Origin: Tridacna crocea
Taxonomy: Eukaryota; Mollusca; Bivalvia; Cardiida; Cardiidae
NCBI GenBank assembly: GCA_943736015.1
Contig: OX031065.1
Coordinates: forward strand, 48,896,992 to 48,960,991
DNA length: 64,000 nt
Direction: 5' to 3'
This document shows positions 51,001 through 51,714 of the stretch, piece by piece; position 1 is the first letter of the stretch, and every line of letters begins with the position of its first letter. Both the position numbers and the translations under genes were made by a program. The notes under the pieces were generated by a model. It did no database searches, was not told the origin of the DNA, and saw only the letters and a program-made list of their open reading frames with translations.

Positions 51001-51714
51001 TCACCACCGCAGGCATTCTGGCTGACTTTTACACCATATTCCCACTAGCTTTTTTAATTAACCCTTTACCCCATAAAGCATTTCTATGGTATCTCTAATT
51101 GACACTAAATAACAGCAAGAATGAAAACGTTTCTTATGTGTATATGACACCTTTGGTAGCATAGAAAAAATTGTGACAAAAGGTGAAATTGCTCGTCACG
51201 AGCAATTTCACCTTCTCCCACAATGTTTTCCAAAGGCTCCTACAAGCAATGTGTAGAATTGAGTATCTACAGAGTAAGGGTTAAGGGTACATTTACCCCC
51301 TGAGCTGTAAATCAGGGGCTAAGATTTCCTAATTTTGGGTATGACATTAGTGGTTCTCAATTACAGGTACATATGAAGTAATCCATACTAAAGATTTGCA
51401 GTGAAAAAAAAAGTCTGTTATATTAACCCTTTACCAAACAACAAATTTTGGACCCTTCCACACAGAAAGAGTTTGCAGACGACAATCTTAGATTTAGATC
51501 TGGTCTGCAACTTCGTCGTTCAGTAAAGAGTTAATGGAGTACAACAAATAAAGGATATTACAGACTCACAAACCCTTGTAAGCTAGAAAATTACCCGGAA
51601 GGTACAACTTACAATCCATCGGCATGCTGTTGCTTCTTCAAATAACGTAGAAAAATTCTTCTCTAGTACCATAAAAAATGGATTTTCATACAAGTCTTCG
51701 TCATATCTGGACAT
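8286..51714 (-). CDS. ANKRD27: ANKRD27/VARP orthologue, complete coding region in 26 exons
   Basis: The spliced product is 1216 residues (human VARP is about 1050). Known role of the family: an endosomal adaptor that activates Rab21 through a VPS9 GEF domain, binds Rab32/38 through ankyrin repeats, clamps the SNARE VAMP7, and binds retromer subunit VPS29 through two CHPLCxCxxC zinc-fingernails. All these parts are visible: start MSRYDEDLYENPFF (human MALYDEDLLKNPFY), VPS9 around residues 226-386 with the GEF Asp in TTDDLLPLL and Tyr in LMYMKYF, CHPLCECVKC at 441-450, ankyrin block around 470-642, CHPLCQCSKC at 771-780, second ankyrin block around 786-960, and a tail to 1216. All 25 introns are GT-AG and all phases join. 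Comparison with human VARP is from memory. The tail is longer than in vertebrates and diverged. Confidence 0.95.
9122..9350 (+). mobile_element. MITE-A copy in VARP intron 25
   Basis: Full length with TTAA ends, 106 nt upstream of the exon 26 acceptor; nearly perfect core. Confidence 0.85.
9490..9725 (-). mobile_element. Decayed MITE-A copy
   Basis: Whole length recognisable, core imperfect (GTTGGTTACCAGCATTC), ends lost. Confidence 0.6.
9778..10145. repeat. E-family repeat, copy 1
   Basis: About 350 bp nearly identical to 30930-31290. Contains GATATCATCACTAGTGACG and an internal inverted part AAAAATATCTCACTC / GTGAGATATTTTT. Confidence 0.75.
10262..10465 (-). mobile_element. Decayed MITE-A copy
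   Basis: AGATTTGTCCAAAACGAAA head and core with GCTGATACCAGC centre. Confidence 0.55.
10601..10905 (-). mobile_element. MITE-A copy followed by a + remnant
   Basis: TTAA at 10601, one-base insertion in the right arm (ATTTTTCTCC); right end lost at about 10818, then a partial + copy. Confidence 0.65.
10930..11060. repeat. Family D hairpin repeat
   Basis: GATCAGACTGCACA at 10984 pairs with TGTGCAGTCTGATC at 11000, with AGGCTGCTAAGCG upstream. Confidence 0.65.
11136..11410 (+). mobile_element. MITE-A copy with duplicated tail, next to exon 25
   Basis: TTAT instead of TTAA at the left; the terminal side (CTGCTTTCAATTC..) occurs twice. Ends about 40-85 nt from exon 25. Confidence 0.68.
11448..11544 (-). 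CDS. ANKRD27: VARP coding exon 25, capping helix and linker (residues 942-973)
   Basis: Encodes SPDVQKLLMQKKEEIKSS then TTPETKQKDTLESN, aligning with the human cap NSKIMELLQ. The acceptor (GAACAG) has a short pyrimidine tract; donor GTAAAT. It ends with one base of a Gly codon completed by exon 26. Confidence 0.82.
11652..12025 (-). mobile_element. C-family TTAA element, uninterrupted copy
   Basis: 374 bp with TTAA at both ends and inverted ends of about 10-14 bp (ATAGTGGACC / GGTCTACTACC). The minus strand matches 48808-49721 throughout except for the 562 bp LTR there. Its end TTAA is shared with the next MITE-A. Confidence 0.82.
12022..12250 (-). mobile_element. MITE-A copy
   Basis: Full length, perfect core; left TTAA shared with the C element. 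Confidence 0.88.
12285..12445 (+). mobile_element. tRNA-like SINE fragment
   Basis: A-box-like GTTGTGAGGTAGAGTGTTG and B-box-like GGGGGTTGGATACC, followed by a body. No full cloverleaf. Confidence 0.5.
12705..12932 (-). mobile_element. MITE-A copy
   Basis: TTAA ends; arms have a few unpaired changes (AAAGTGCTGG / CCAGCAGTTTC). Right TTAA shared with MITE-B. Confidence 0.8.
12929..13153 (+). mobile_element. MITE-B copy
   Basis: Starts in the shared TTAA; right end TCAA. Confidence 0.82.
13331..13489 (-). CDS. ANKRD27: VARP coding exon 24, ankyrin repeats 8-9 (residues 889-941)
   Basis: Encodes SSSQVNRANIMGNTPLHLA, TSHNSTNVVRILLQNGADMN and LKNKDGQSPYHLTK. GNTPLHLA and LLQNGADMN are consensus ankyrin motifs. 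Acceptor TTTTCAG, donor GTTTGA, which is weak and should be checked against transcripts. Confidence 0.92.
13567..13768 (+). mobile_element. MITE-A copy near exon 24
   Basis: Core good (one change), both ends decayed; begins about 78 nt upstream of the exon 24 acceptor. Confidence 0.68.
13769..13955. mobile_element. Hairpin MITE with AGAGCTCCAGATA ends
   Basis: 187 bp; inverted ends AGAGCTCCAGATA / TATCTGGAGCTCT and an inner hairpin GGGTACTCATTAG / CTAATGAGTACCC. Single copy in this window, abutting the decayed end of a MITE-A. Confidence 0.7.
14240..14369 (-). mobile_element. MITE-A, truncated
   Basis: Core onwards only, ending in the TTAA shared with the next copy. Confidence 0.65.
14366..14594 (+). 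mobile_element. MITE-A copy
   Basis: Full length, TTAA ends, centre GGTGACC. Confidence 0.83.
14620..14795 (-). mobile_element. Decayed MITE-A copy
   Basis: Core arm survives on one side only (GTGGGAAAATAAG). Confidence 0.5.
14794..15014 (-). mobile_element. MITE-A copy
   Basis: Left end ATAA, right TTAA, good core. Confidence 0.82.
15040..15256 (-). mobile_element. Decayed MITE-A copy
   Basis: Head clear (CTCTACCAAACAAC), core heavily changed. Confidence 0.55.
15264..15485 (+). mobile_element. MITE-A copy near exon 23
   Basis: TCAA left, TTAA right, perfect core but for one base; ends 60 nt from exon 23. Confidence 0.82.
15547..15666 (-). CDS. ANKRD27: VARP coding exon 23, ankyrin repeats 7-8 (residues 849-888)
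   Basis: Encodes MTKLLLKFGADVNAVDLHGE and IPLHLACAKRNPDLVLLLIQ, exactly 40 codons. On the + strand the same bases read as a long open frame, which is a shadow. Acceptor TTGTAG, donor GTTGGT (weak). Confidence 0.92.
15745..15960 (+). mobile_element. F-family repeat, partial
   Basis: Starts CTATCACTGAATATGACTT, then TACCGCCAGCAC and AAGGGGAGATTACC as in the full copies at 42336 and 47838; right end missing. Confidence 0.6.
15998..16186 (-). CDS. ANKRD27: VARP coding exon 22, ankyrin repeats 6-7 (residues 786-848)
   Basis: Encodes VNASTCLPVNCQNRKGFSPL, HISVIEKNIDAFKLFLRRRA, then NVNAKTTKNVTAMHLASYYG and NLE. Two consecutive ankyrin units (SPLHIS.., AMHLAS..). Phase 0 at both ends, acceptor TTTTACAG, donor GTATAA. 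Confidence 0.93.
16339..16364 (+). repeat. Poly-A tract
   Basis: More than 20 consecutive A directly before a MITE-A, in VARP intron 21. Confidence 0.8.
16369..16818 (+). mobile_element. MITE-A copy split by a truncated MITE-B
   Basis: A runs 16369-16565 and resumes at 16744; between lies a B copy in − orientation that lacks its first part but ends in TTAA (16740-16743). The MITE block ends about 50 nt from exon 21. Confidence 0.7.
16867..16992 (-). CDS. ANKRD27: VARP coding exon 21, second zinc-fingernail (residues 744-785)
   Basis: Encodes VKFYLGWSDIEDSDEDESP and then CHPLCQCSKC at 771-780, nearly identical to human CHPLCQCPKC. This is the second VPS29/retromer contact. It follows a 5.5 kb intron filled with repeats. 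Acceptor CTTTCAG, donor GTAAAT. Confidence 0.95.
17106..18121. mobile_element. hAT-like non-autonomous element
   Basis: About 1 kb bounded by the 8 bp repeat GATTACTA at 17098 and 18122, with imperfect inverted ends GTGGTGAAACGGTTTACC / TACCGTATTGTTTCACC. 8-bp duplications and such ends are typical of hAT elements. No transposase frame. Inside are TGCAATACG palindromic repeats and ATGAGTCC repeats. Lies in intron 20. Confidence 0.7.
18172..18399 (+). mobile_element. MITE-A copy
   Basis: TTAA ends; right core arm partly replaced (CATACTCTCTCC). Confidence 0.78.
18491..20369 (+). mobile_element. Large G-family element with a 145-bp tandem array
   Basis: Left end AGAGGGCCATGATGGCCC with CGCTCACCTGAG, right end CTCAGGTGAGCTAAAA, giving CTCACCTGAG inverted ends. 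Between lie about 12 units of 145 bp, each with GACCTAGTTTTTGACC and GAGATATCATCCAGACAAAC. The units between 19148 and 20233 are phased exactly at 145 bp and become more alike to the right. Units carry an open frame of about 71 codons that is an artefact of period and composition. Resembles bivalve non-autonomous elements with satellite-like cores; class not proved. Confidence 0.82.
20497..20688 (+). mobile_element. MITE-A copy, left end missing
   Basis: Begins at AGAAGCCTTCAG; perfect core; TTAA at the right. Confidence 0.8.
20698..22470 (-). mobile_element. MITE-A copy split by an H-family element
   Basis: Head 20698-20820 (diverged) up to AACATTGCAGGA, then resumes at 22362 with AGAGAAAATGCTGG. 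The H element is inserted inside the palindromic core. Confidence 0.68.
20823..22361 (+). mobile_element. H-family element with a 156-bp tandem array and telomere-like tract
   Basis: Ends carry inverted CATATACGCCCGAAGGG / CCCTTCGGGCGTATA. Core has about six units of 155-156 bp starting AACAAAGGGCAATAAC (21094, 21249, 21405, 21561, 21717). Followed by GGAC repeats, a stretch with three CCCTAA units near 22163, and a GGACGGACGGA tract. No transposase frame. Confidence 0.75.
22481..22663 (-). CDS. ANKRD27: VARP coding exon 20, linker into second ankyrin block (residues 683-743)
   Basis: Encodes TPQGYVMIEPEKGIKSSVPL through LGQIEKLYKAIANKDLPL; EKLYKAIANKDL matches human EKLLRAVADGDL. The acceptor is poor: GATAG at 22664, or an in-phase alternative CAAG at 22655 that would drop TPQ. 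Donor GTAAAT. Confidence 0.86.
22709..23209 (-). mobile_element. MITE-A copy split by a SINE
   Basis: TTAA ends; head to 22779 and remainder from 23039, with ACATAATAAA on both sides of the insertion as a target duplication. Core perfect. Confidence 0.85.
22780..23038 (-). mobile_element. tRNA-derived SINE
   Basis: On the minus strand: head near 23035 with A-box TGGCTCAGTGGTGAGCG and B-box GTGAGTTCGATACCCC, a body, and tail GTGGCGTTAAACCCCAATA. Flanked by the 10 bp repeat ACATAATAAA, so transposition was by target-primed insertion. Confidence 0.8.
23533..23760 (+). mobile_element. MITE-A variant with B-type hairpin loop
   Basis: A-type flanks and arm (GTGGGAAAAGGAGAAATTGC) but the centre is CTCATAACGAGCAA as in family B. 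Same variant at 50164. Confidence 0.82.
23761..23830 (-). repeat. MITE-A right-end remnant
   Basis: Only the right side after the core is left. Confidence 0.5.
23933..24052 (-). CDS. ANKRD27: VARP coding exon 19, low-complexity linker (residues 643-682)
   Basis: Forty codons rich in Pro, Ser and Thr: LHDPPPIPTSKPTSVHSSH then ITNRRPSQTTPEGSTTSVPPK. It corresponds in position to the Ser-rich VAMP7-binding linker of vertebrate VARP but is not alignable. Acceptor TTTTTCCAG, donor GTATAT; the phase-0 ends match both neighbours. Confidence 0.78.
24150..24377 (-). mobile_element. MITE-A copy
   Basis: TTAA ends; core weakened (ACTTTATTTTTAATG right arm). Confidence 0.75.
24374..24568 (+). mobile_element. 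MITE-A copy, left terminus missing
   Basis: Starts at the shared TTAA directly with CGACCCTCAGAAAG; the internal TTAA of the MITE was probably used as the junction. Confidence 0.72.
24730..25067. mobile_element. Decayed MITE-A (+) and full MITE-A (-) sharing TTAA
   Basis: Short + copy 24730-24842, then a − copy 24839-25067 with a good core and TTAA ends. Confidence 0.75.
25214..25371 (-). CDS. ANKRD27: VARP coding exon 18, ankyrin repeats 4-5 (residues 590-642)
   Basis: Encodes GIVRFLLESEANPMTRNRKR and QTPLDVAQNPSIKQQLQTA, closing the first ankyrin block (human GVIETLLQNGASTEIQNRLKETPLKCA). Then an acidic-proline stretch CEEPLPISVPYST. Donor GTAAGT. Confidence 0.92.
25434..26042. mobile_element. 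Non-autonomous DNA element with 30-40 bp inverted ends
   Basis: Ends: AATACCTTGGGCCTC...TTCCATTG and the inverse near 26015-26040, flanked by ATATACC at 25427 and 26043 (7 bp). Internal TTTTTCATTGGTCC repeated twice. No frame; in intron 17. Confidence 0.65.
26330..26450. repeat. Family D hairpin repeat
   Basis: GATAAGACTGCACCTTCTG and TGCAGTCTGATCTTGATC form the hairpin; GTGGACAGTG / CACTGTC flank it. Confidence 0.6.
26456..26564 (-). CDS. ANKRD27: VARP coding exon 17, ankyrin repeats 3-4 (residues 554-589)
   Basis: Encodes CVKAILFLDILKNKLNVNAK and NDMGDTPLHLAAKWGY, ending with one base of the split Glu. Matches human CVKALVYYD..KGDTPLHIAARWGY. Acceptor TTTCAG, donor GTATGT. Confidence 0.94.
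26685..26904 (+). mobile_element. MITE-A copy
   Basis: TTAA ends, perfect core, 120 nt upstream of exon 17. Confidence 0.88.
27054..27281 (-). mobile_element. MITE-A copy
   Basis: Right half and core excellent, left half diverged; TTAA ends. Confidence 0.82.
27300..27660. repeat. Imperfect inverted repeat region
   Basis: AAGGTAAAATGTTATTAAGCTC and a partial inverse around 27420-27480, with AGGGGGCTTCATGCAT (shared in inverse with 35390). Probably an old element. Confidence 0.4.
27905..27997 (-). CDS. ANKRD27: VARP coding exon 16, ankyrin repeats 2-3 (residues 523-553)
   Basis: Encodes LLLVHFGSEICAVDNEGNT then PLHLCAKNGHED, matching human LLLLHYKASAEVQDNNGNT..GHED. Too short to be seen as a long ORF; supported by CTTTCAG acceptor, GTAAGT donor and homology at both joins. 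Confidence 0.94.
27998..28443. other. Intron 15, no feature
   Basis: A 109-codon open frame on the + strand (28111-28440) has no recognisable motif; regarded as chance. Confidence 0.4.
28444..28671 (+). mobile_element. MITE-A copy beside exon 15
   Basis: TTAA ends; arms differ by one base. 55 nt from the exon 15 donor. Confidence 0.87.
28727..28866 (-). CDS. ANKRD27: VARP coding exon 15, ankyrin repeats 1-2 (residues 476-522)
   Basis: Encodes LHIAAFHGRATLIDVLVKNG and SLTDATDYMGFTPLHLACQK, then GFQNII. DATDYxGxTPLHLACQKG is almost identical to human VARP. This is the block that binds Rab32/38 in vertebrates. A MITE-A copy ends 55 nt past the donor. Confidence 0.96.
28889..29213 (+). mobile_element. 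Decayed MITE-A with internal insertion
   Basis: Head 28889-28960 and tail 29040-29213 with unrelated or duplicated core DNA between. Starts 23 nt upstream of the exon 15 acceptor. Confidence 0.55.
29310..29460. repeat. I-family hairpin MITE
   Basis: Hairpin GGATCAGCCTGTGCAG / CTGCACAGGCTGATCC centred near 29380, flanked by AAAGTCTT and inverse-like AGCACTTTCT. Also at 58110, 58310, 58465, 60715. Confidence 0.65.
29626..29806 (-). CDS. ANKRD27: VARP coding exon 14, first zinc-fingernail and ankyrin start (residues 416-475)
   Basis: Begins YGDESAVRLMLKKADQ, then CHPLCECVKC at residues 441-450 (human CHPLCFCDDC), then ARDDMGRI leading into ankyrin repeat 1. The four cysteines of the zinc-binding VPS29-interaction motif are all present. 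Ends in phase 1; donor GTAATG. Confidence 0.95.
30004..30233 (-). mobile_element. MITE-A copy with mirrored core changes
   Basis: Left arm ATTATGGGAAAAGAAG, right arm CTTCTTTTCCCATAAT: two departures from the family consensus, both present on both arms. Confidence 0.85.
30470..30612 (-). mobile_element. Decayed MITE-A
   Basis: Core GTGACAAAAGTAGAAAATGC with mismatched right arm. Confidence 0.55.
30616..30845 (-). mobile_element. MITE-A copy
   Basis: TTAA ends and perfect core. Confidence 0.87.
30930..31290. repeat. E-family repeat, copy 2
   Basis: Matches 9778-10145 with few differences, in the same orientation. The 71-codon open frame (minus) is not conserved as protein. Confidence 0.75.
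31548..31634 (-). CDS. ANKRD27: VARP coding exon 13, linker (residues 387-415)
   Basis: Encodes VSRPSGNHDVHLKRQISGG then TTSTKEKFFQ, aligning with the human linker DRLFLKQRMSLLSQM before the first ankyrin block. Phase 0 at both ends; acceptor CTGTAG, donor GTATCA. Confidence 0.8.
32233..32447 (+). mobile_element. Decayed MITE-A near exon 12
   Basis: Left TTAA present, core diverged (GATAATCAGCATTTTC), right end lost; 67 nt from the exon 12 donor. Confidence 0.6.
32514..32595 (-). CDS. ANKRD27: VARP coding exon 12, end of VPS9 domain (residues 359-386)
   Basis: After the split Gly it encodes FYLATVEAALNYINADELRA followed by DSQKFSP; VEAALNYI matches human FEAAIEYI, the last helix of the VPS9 domain. 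Acceptor GATTTCAG, donor GTAAAT. Confidence 0.9.
32670..33000. repeat. Possible inverted-end element
   Basis: TTTTTTTTCATACCTCCATG at the left and TTTTTCATGGAGCTATGAAA at the right are partly inverse. Weak support. Confidence 0.35.
33325..33554 (-). mobile_element. MITE-A copy
   Basis: Left TTGA, right TTAA, one mismatch in core. Confidence 0.84.
33618..33835 (-). mobile_element. MITE-A copy
   Basis: TTAA ends; right TTAA shared with the next. Confidence 0.8.
33832..34060 (+). mobile_element. MITE-A copy beside exon 11
   Basis: Full length; ends 20 nt from the weak donor of VARP exon 11. Confidence 0.88.
34081..34146 (-). CDS. ANKRD27: VARP coding exon 11, VPS9 (residues 337-358)
   Basis: Encodes STNLMYMKYFQQVTLLDKDEL. 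The Tyr in LMYMKYF corresponds to the conserved VPS9 tyrosine (human LSYIKNF). Donor GTATTT is weak, and a MITE-A ends only 20 nt beyond it (34060). Confidence 0.92.
34255..34706 (+). mobile_element. MITE-A copy with another MITE-A nested in it
   Basis: Outer copy broken at its internal ACTTTTAA; inner + copy 34280-34509 with TTAA ends; outer resumes ACAATCCTGGTTAAGACTCC and ends in TTAA at 34706. Confidence 0.78.
34736..35018 (-). mobile_element. MITE-A plus 54 bp flank, first tandem unit
   Basis: MITE 34736-34964, then AAACTTGAGTAATGCCATGA and following bases. The unit repeats at a 281 bp offset. Confidence 0.83.
35019..35299 (-). mobile_element. MITE-A plus flank, second tandem unit
   Basis: MITE 35019-35245 followed by the same flank with one difference (AATTCATC for AGTTCATC). 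Confidence 0.83.
35620..35692 (-). CDS. ANKRD27: VARP coding exon 10, VPS9 catalytic loop (residues 313-336)
   Basis: Encodes IVMTTDDLLPLLIYLIIKSQ then VPNW. TTDDLLPLL carries the acidic residue required for GEF activity in VPS9 proteins (human MCADDLLSVL). Phase 2 bases in, 2 out; the Trp codon is split with exon 11. A 65-nt near-perfect hairpin starts 42 nt upstream of the acceptor. Confidence 0.93.
35734..35798. other. 65-nt near-perfect hairpin in VARP intron 9
   Basis: Arms of 32 nt (starting GTGAGTGCAACACTATTCT) pair with one mismatch around a single-base centre. It lies 42 nt upstream of the exon 10 acceptor and is not part of the A, B, D or I families. Confidence 0.75.
35857..35952 (-). 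repeat. MITE-A head remnant
   Basis: Ends where the next copy begins. Confidence 0.5.
35951..36648 (-). mobile_element. MITE-A copy split by a J element
   Basis: TTAA ends; perfect core; interrupted at CTATCT near the right side. Confidence 0.82.
36140..36604. mobile_element. J element, possibly hAT-like
   Basis: Inverted ends CAGGCCTCCTAG / CTAGGAGGCCTG, flanked by CTATCT (6-7 bp). Interior is rich in AAAGGTTT words. No frame. Confidence 0.65.
36727..37075 (-). mobile_element. tRNA-derived SINE
   Basis: Minus strand: A-box-like AGTAGCTCAGCCCATAGC (37020), B-box-like GGGTTTGATCCCTGG (36970), and a body shared with 62640-63045. Confidence 0.65.
37077..37300. mobile_element. K-family MITE
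   Basis: Inverted ends CATATTCACAAAACATTC / GGTCGGTGAATACGGACC with inner AATTTTGTC and TTAGCCAATC inverse repeats. Related copies at 4163 and 50728. Confidence 0.7.
37450..37912 (-). mobile_element. MITE-A copy with nested MITE-A
   Basis: Inner − copy 37492-37720 has TTAA ends and sits in an internal TTTAA of the outer one, which resumes AAAGCATTCACAAATG and ends near 37912. Confidence 0.75.
37926..38105 (+). mobile_element. F-family repeat, internally deleted
   Basis: AGCTGTCACTGAATGTGA start, GATTTCAGTATATCCCCC near the end; middle missing. Confidence 0.65.
38113..38437 (-). pseudogene. Duplicate of the VARP exon 9 3' end and donor, split by a MITE-A
   Basis: Positions 38113-38177 plus 38407-38437 repeat 38448-38549 (intron flank, donor, and last 74 nt of exon 9) almost exactly. 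The copy is interrupted by a complete 225 bp MITE-A (38178-38406) with TTAA at both ends. The intact second copy reads CTCTTGATAC where the split copy has CTCTTAA...TTAATAC, which marks the insertion point. The duplicate has no acceptor and lies just inside intron 9. Confidence 0.85.
38178..38406 (+). mobile_element. MITE-A copy inserted in duplicated exon 9 sequence
   Basis: Full length, nearly perfect core, TTAA on both sides; the unbroken exon shows the empty site. Confidence 0.9.
38476..38737 (-). CDS. ANKRD27: VARP coding exon 9, VPS9 domain N-terminal half (residues 226-312)
   Basis: Contains NKKTRNLVDIRLHQLGV, LPGAKKELAMLNQYSTP and MLCIKRVFAALSKPLKE, the helical first half of the VPS9 Rab5-family GEF fold (human NKITRSLQDLQQKDIGV, PRAKRELAQLNKCTSP). 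Phase 0 in, 1 out, donor GTAAGG. Its last 74 nt plus the donor and flank are duplicated at 38113-38437. Confidence 0.94.
38774..38900 (+). mobile_element. MITE-A left half ending in poly-A
   Basis: Left half to GCCAGTTACTAG, then about 20 A. Lies 36 nt upstream of the exon 9 acceptor. Confidence 0.65.
38995..39223 (-). mobile_element. MITE-A copy
   Basis: Left TTAA, right TTCA; centre GGTTAAC. Confidence 0.82.
39245..39410. repeat. SINE-body-like fragment
   Basis: GTGACAGGATT and AGCCAGTGGCCGGGG resemble the body of the SINE at 36727. Confidence 0.4.
39509..39565 (-). CDS. ANKRD27: VARP coding exon 8 (residues 207-225)
   Basis: Nineteen codons, RRSVQQDDTFMTNLKLAVE, joining N-terminal domain to VPS9. 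MTNLKLAVE matches human MNLMKQAVE. Acceptor TTTGCAG, donor GTGAGT. Confidence 0.88.
40085..40280. repeat. Family D hairpin repeat
   Basis: Hairpin GATCAGACTGCACATTTTG / TGCAGTCTGATCTTGATC; matches 150-358. Confidence 0.65.
40429..40657 (+). mobile_element. MITE-B copy beside exon 7
   Basis: Full length with perfect core; 25 nt from the exon 7 donor. A decayed A remnant precedes it (40300-40428). Confidence 0.87.
40683..40742 (-). CDS. ANKRD27: VARP coding exon 7 (residues 187-206)
   Basis: Encodes EMVSSQLTQAMQTVLKDQNI, 20 codons, phase 0 at both ends; donor GTAAGT, acceptor GGATAG, which is a weak site. Probably helical, matching the human stretch SANALYTKCLQQLLRDSHL. A MITE-B copy ends 25 nt past the donor. 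Confidence 0.84.
40811..41037 (+). mobile_element. MITE-A copy
   Basis: TTAA ends; two unpaired core changes (GCGCTGG-type and CCCGCAACAT). Confidence 0.83.
41183..41411 (-). mobile_element. MITE-A copy with mirrored core change
   Basis: GAGGG on one arm and CCCTC on the other, against GTGGG/CCCAC in the consensus. Confidence 0.85.
41418..41646 (-). mobile_element. MITE-A copy
   Basis: TTAA ends; begins 7 nt after the previous one. Confidence 0.83.
41919..42013 (-). CDS. ANKRD27: VARP coding exon 6 (residues 155-186)
   Basis: Encodes SSKTKENFDKVLTGFCLQYQ and KLDGGSIEVLA after a split Gly. Aligns with human HSERFDRNIASFHRTFREC. Acceptor ATTTTAG, donor GTAAGT. A MITE-A copy starts 35 nt upstream of the acceptor. 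Confidence 0.88.
42049..42277 (-). mobile_element. MITE-A copy beside exon 6
   Basis: TTAA ends; imperfect core; starts 36 nt upstream of the exon 6 acceptor. Confidence 0.82.
42336..42640 (+). mobile_element. F-family repeat, full
   Basis: AGAGCTGTCACTGAATGTGA start, TTAATACCCC / GGGTGTATAA-type inverted ends, and AGACAGGCTGATTCCAGT before the right end. Confidence 0.7.
42721..42951 (+). mobile_element. MITE-A copy
   Basis: TTAA ends; centre CCATCA breaks the palindrome by one base. Confidence 0.86.
43053..43293 (-). mobile_element. MITE-A copy, diverged
   Basis: Core TAGGGAAAAAAGAAAATGC, poor ends. Borders the exon 5 duplicate. Confidence 0.65.
43337..43389 (-). pseudogene. Diverged partial duplicate of VARP exon 5 in intron 5
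   Basis: Read on the minus strand this gives SYDDYLKMLGKNSG, against NYDDCLSILWRNAG in exon 5. Over 53 aligned nucleotides I count 39 identical. The position equivalent to the donor reads CAG/GCTGGA instead of CAG/GTAGGG, so splicing there looks lost, although the frame stays open to about 43290. A MITE-A copy abuts its 5' side. It could be a decayed tandem exon duplicate or, less likely, a remnant of an alternative exon. Confidence 0.6.
43390..43600 (+). mobile_element. MITE-A copy lacking most of one core arm
   Basis: TTAA ends; GGTAACTAGCAATG shows the collapse of the palindrome. 45 nt from the exon 5 donor. Confidence 0.82.
43645..43740 (-). CDS. ANKRD27: VARP coding exon 5 (residues 123-154)
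   Basis: Encodes DTQDISIDDKTGTISKPPS and NYDDCLSILWRNA (the first Asp is split with exon 4). Phase 2 bases in, 1 base out; donor GTAGGG. A MITE-A copy ends 45 nt downstream of the donor, followed by a diverged partial copy of this same exon (43337-43389). Confidence 0.88.
43745..44190. other. Unclassified, no gene
   Basis: Contains several GACC..CAATAC words (GACCTCAGATCAATACAG) suggestive of an old repeat that continues past the MITE at 44191-44420. Confidence 0.35.
44191..44420 (-). mobile_element. MITE-A copy
   Basis: TTAA ends, good core. Confidence 0.85.
44425..45175. other. No gene seen
   Basis: Intron 4 unique DNA; open frames on both strands overlap without motif. Confidence 0.4.
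45180..45373 (-). mobile_element. MITE-A copy, core mostly deleted
   Basis: Left arm GTAGGAAAAGGAGAAAC only; right TTAA present. Confidence 0.65.
45480..45570 (-). mobile_element. tRNA-like SINE head
   Basis: Minus strand A-box-like TATCTCAGTTGGTACAGG and B-box-like GGTTCAAATCCCTGG. Confidence 0.55.
45571..46160. other. No gene seen
   Basis: AT-rich; no feature recognised. Confidence 0.4.
46165..46513. mobile_element. Truncated MITE-A (+) then full MITE-A (-)
   Basis: Core of the first at 46195-46250; the second is 46279-46513, TTAA left, TTCA right. Confidence 0.75.
46659..46749 (-). CDS. ANKRD27: VARP coding exon 4 (residues 93-122)
   Basis: Encodes VKILFEETFYNSKDESYRVL and CISCMFNRKF, ending in phase 1. 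ILFEETFYN is identical to the human protein, which anchors the N-terminal domain. Acceptor GTTTCAG, donor GTGAGT. Confidence 0.93.
46785..47296 (+). mobile_element. MITE-A copy split by an F repeat
   Basis: A head to 46967 with reduced core, F repeat 46968-47266, then AAGCCTAAAATATCG and GGTAATGAG end. Confidence 0.75.
46968..47266 (+). mobile_element. F-family repeat, full
   Basis: Same ends as 42336, inserted in a MITE-A. Confidence 0.72.
47300..47600. repeat. Two decayed MITE-A copies
   Basis: − remnant 47300-47413, + remnant 47415-47595. Confidence 0.5.
47736..47795 (-). CDS. ANKRD27: VARP coding exon 3 (residues 73-92)
   Basis: Twenty codons, EVTISEGQINLDKGFQ..., phase 0 at both ends, with acceptor TTTCAG and donor GTGAGT. 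Matches human DVFIQGNRIKLGAGF. An F-family repeat begins about 45 nt upstream of the acceptor. Confidence 0.87.
47838..48140 (+). mobile_element. F-family repeat, full
   Basis: AGAGCTGTCACTGAATGTGA start; CAACCAGGAAGAGTTGACAC inside; right end GCAGGGTATAA. Confidence 0.72.
48207..48625 (+). mobile_element. MITE-A (+) with nested MITE-A (-)
   Basis: Outer core at 48255-48325; inner copy 48336-48564 with TTAA ends and good core; outer tail GGTCTGCACATGC after it. Confidence 0.72.
48808..49721 (+). mobile_element. C-family TTAA element carrying a solo LTR
   Basis: TTAA ends, inverted GGTAGTGGACC / GGTCCACTAC. Without the LTR it would be about 350 bp and aligns to 11652-12025. Confidence 0.83.
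48831..49392 (+). mobile_element. Solo LTR of a retrotransposon
   Basis: 562 bp, starts TGTTATGTAC, ends CTGACTCGTAACA, with ATAG on each side (48827 and 49393) and an AATAAA signal at about 49325. TG..CA ends and a 4-bp duplication suggest a Gypsy-type element. No internal region remains. The uninterrupted sister copy shows the empty site. Confidence 0.75.
49727..49863 (+). repeat. MITE-A right-half remnant
   Basis: Ends GTCTTCTGGTAAAGAGG; no core. Confidence 0.5.
50014..50127 (-). CDS. ANKRD27: VARP coding exon 2 (residues 35-72)
   Basis: Encodes ICIPRYSAVISDSLTG through YQTVSGH, 38 codons, phase 0 at both ends. It aligns with the human segment IVLVPCKGSL..FQTLNG in the N-terminal domain. 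Acceptor TTTTTCAG, donor GTGAGT. Confidence 0.88.
50164..50391 (+). mobile_element. MITE-A variant with B-type hairpin loop
   Basis: A-type arms, centre CTCGTAATGAGCAA. Starts about 37 nt upstream of the exon 2 acceptor. Confidence 0.82.
50388..50632. mobile_element. Chimeric MITE-A
   Basis: Begins with a − head, switches to a + head at CCATTACCACACTACC, and ends with a − tail and TTAA. Confidence 0.65.
50728..50935. mobile_element. K-family MITE
   Basis: CATATTCACCAACCATTC and AATGATTGGTGATG ends with internal inverted TTTGGTTTAGCCAATC. Confidence 0.65.
50936..51045. repeat. G-family fragment
   Basis: AGACCCAACATGACCC and CAAGATATCACCACCGC match the 145-bp units. Confidence 0.5.
51058..51284 (-). 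mobile_element. MITE-B copy, full length
   Basis: TTAA ends; one mismatch in the core. Confidence 0.86.
51423..51534 (-). mobile_element. MITE-A deletion derivative without core
   Basis: 112 bp with both TTAA termini; the palindrome is absent. Confidence 0.75.
51613..51714 (-). CDS. ANKRD27: VARP coding exon 1 (residues 1-34)
   Basis: Encodes the start MSRYDEDLYENPFF through TACRWI. The ATG at 51714-51712 is the first in the exon; an acceptor (TTGCAG) sits 7 nt upstream at 51722, so the 5' UTR is split by an intron. The donor is GTAAGT. The start aligns with the vertebrate N-terminus at YDEDL..NPF. A decayed MITE-A half begins about 20 nt upstream of the acceptor and probably lies over its branch-point region. 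Confidence 0.93.
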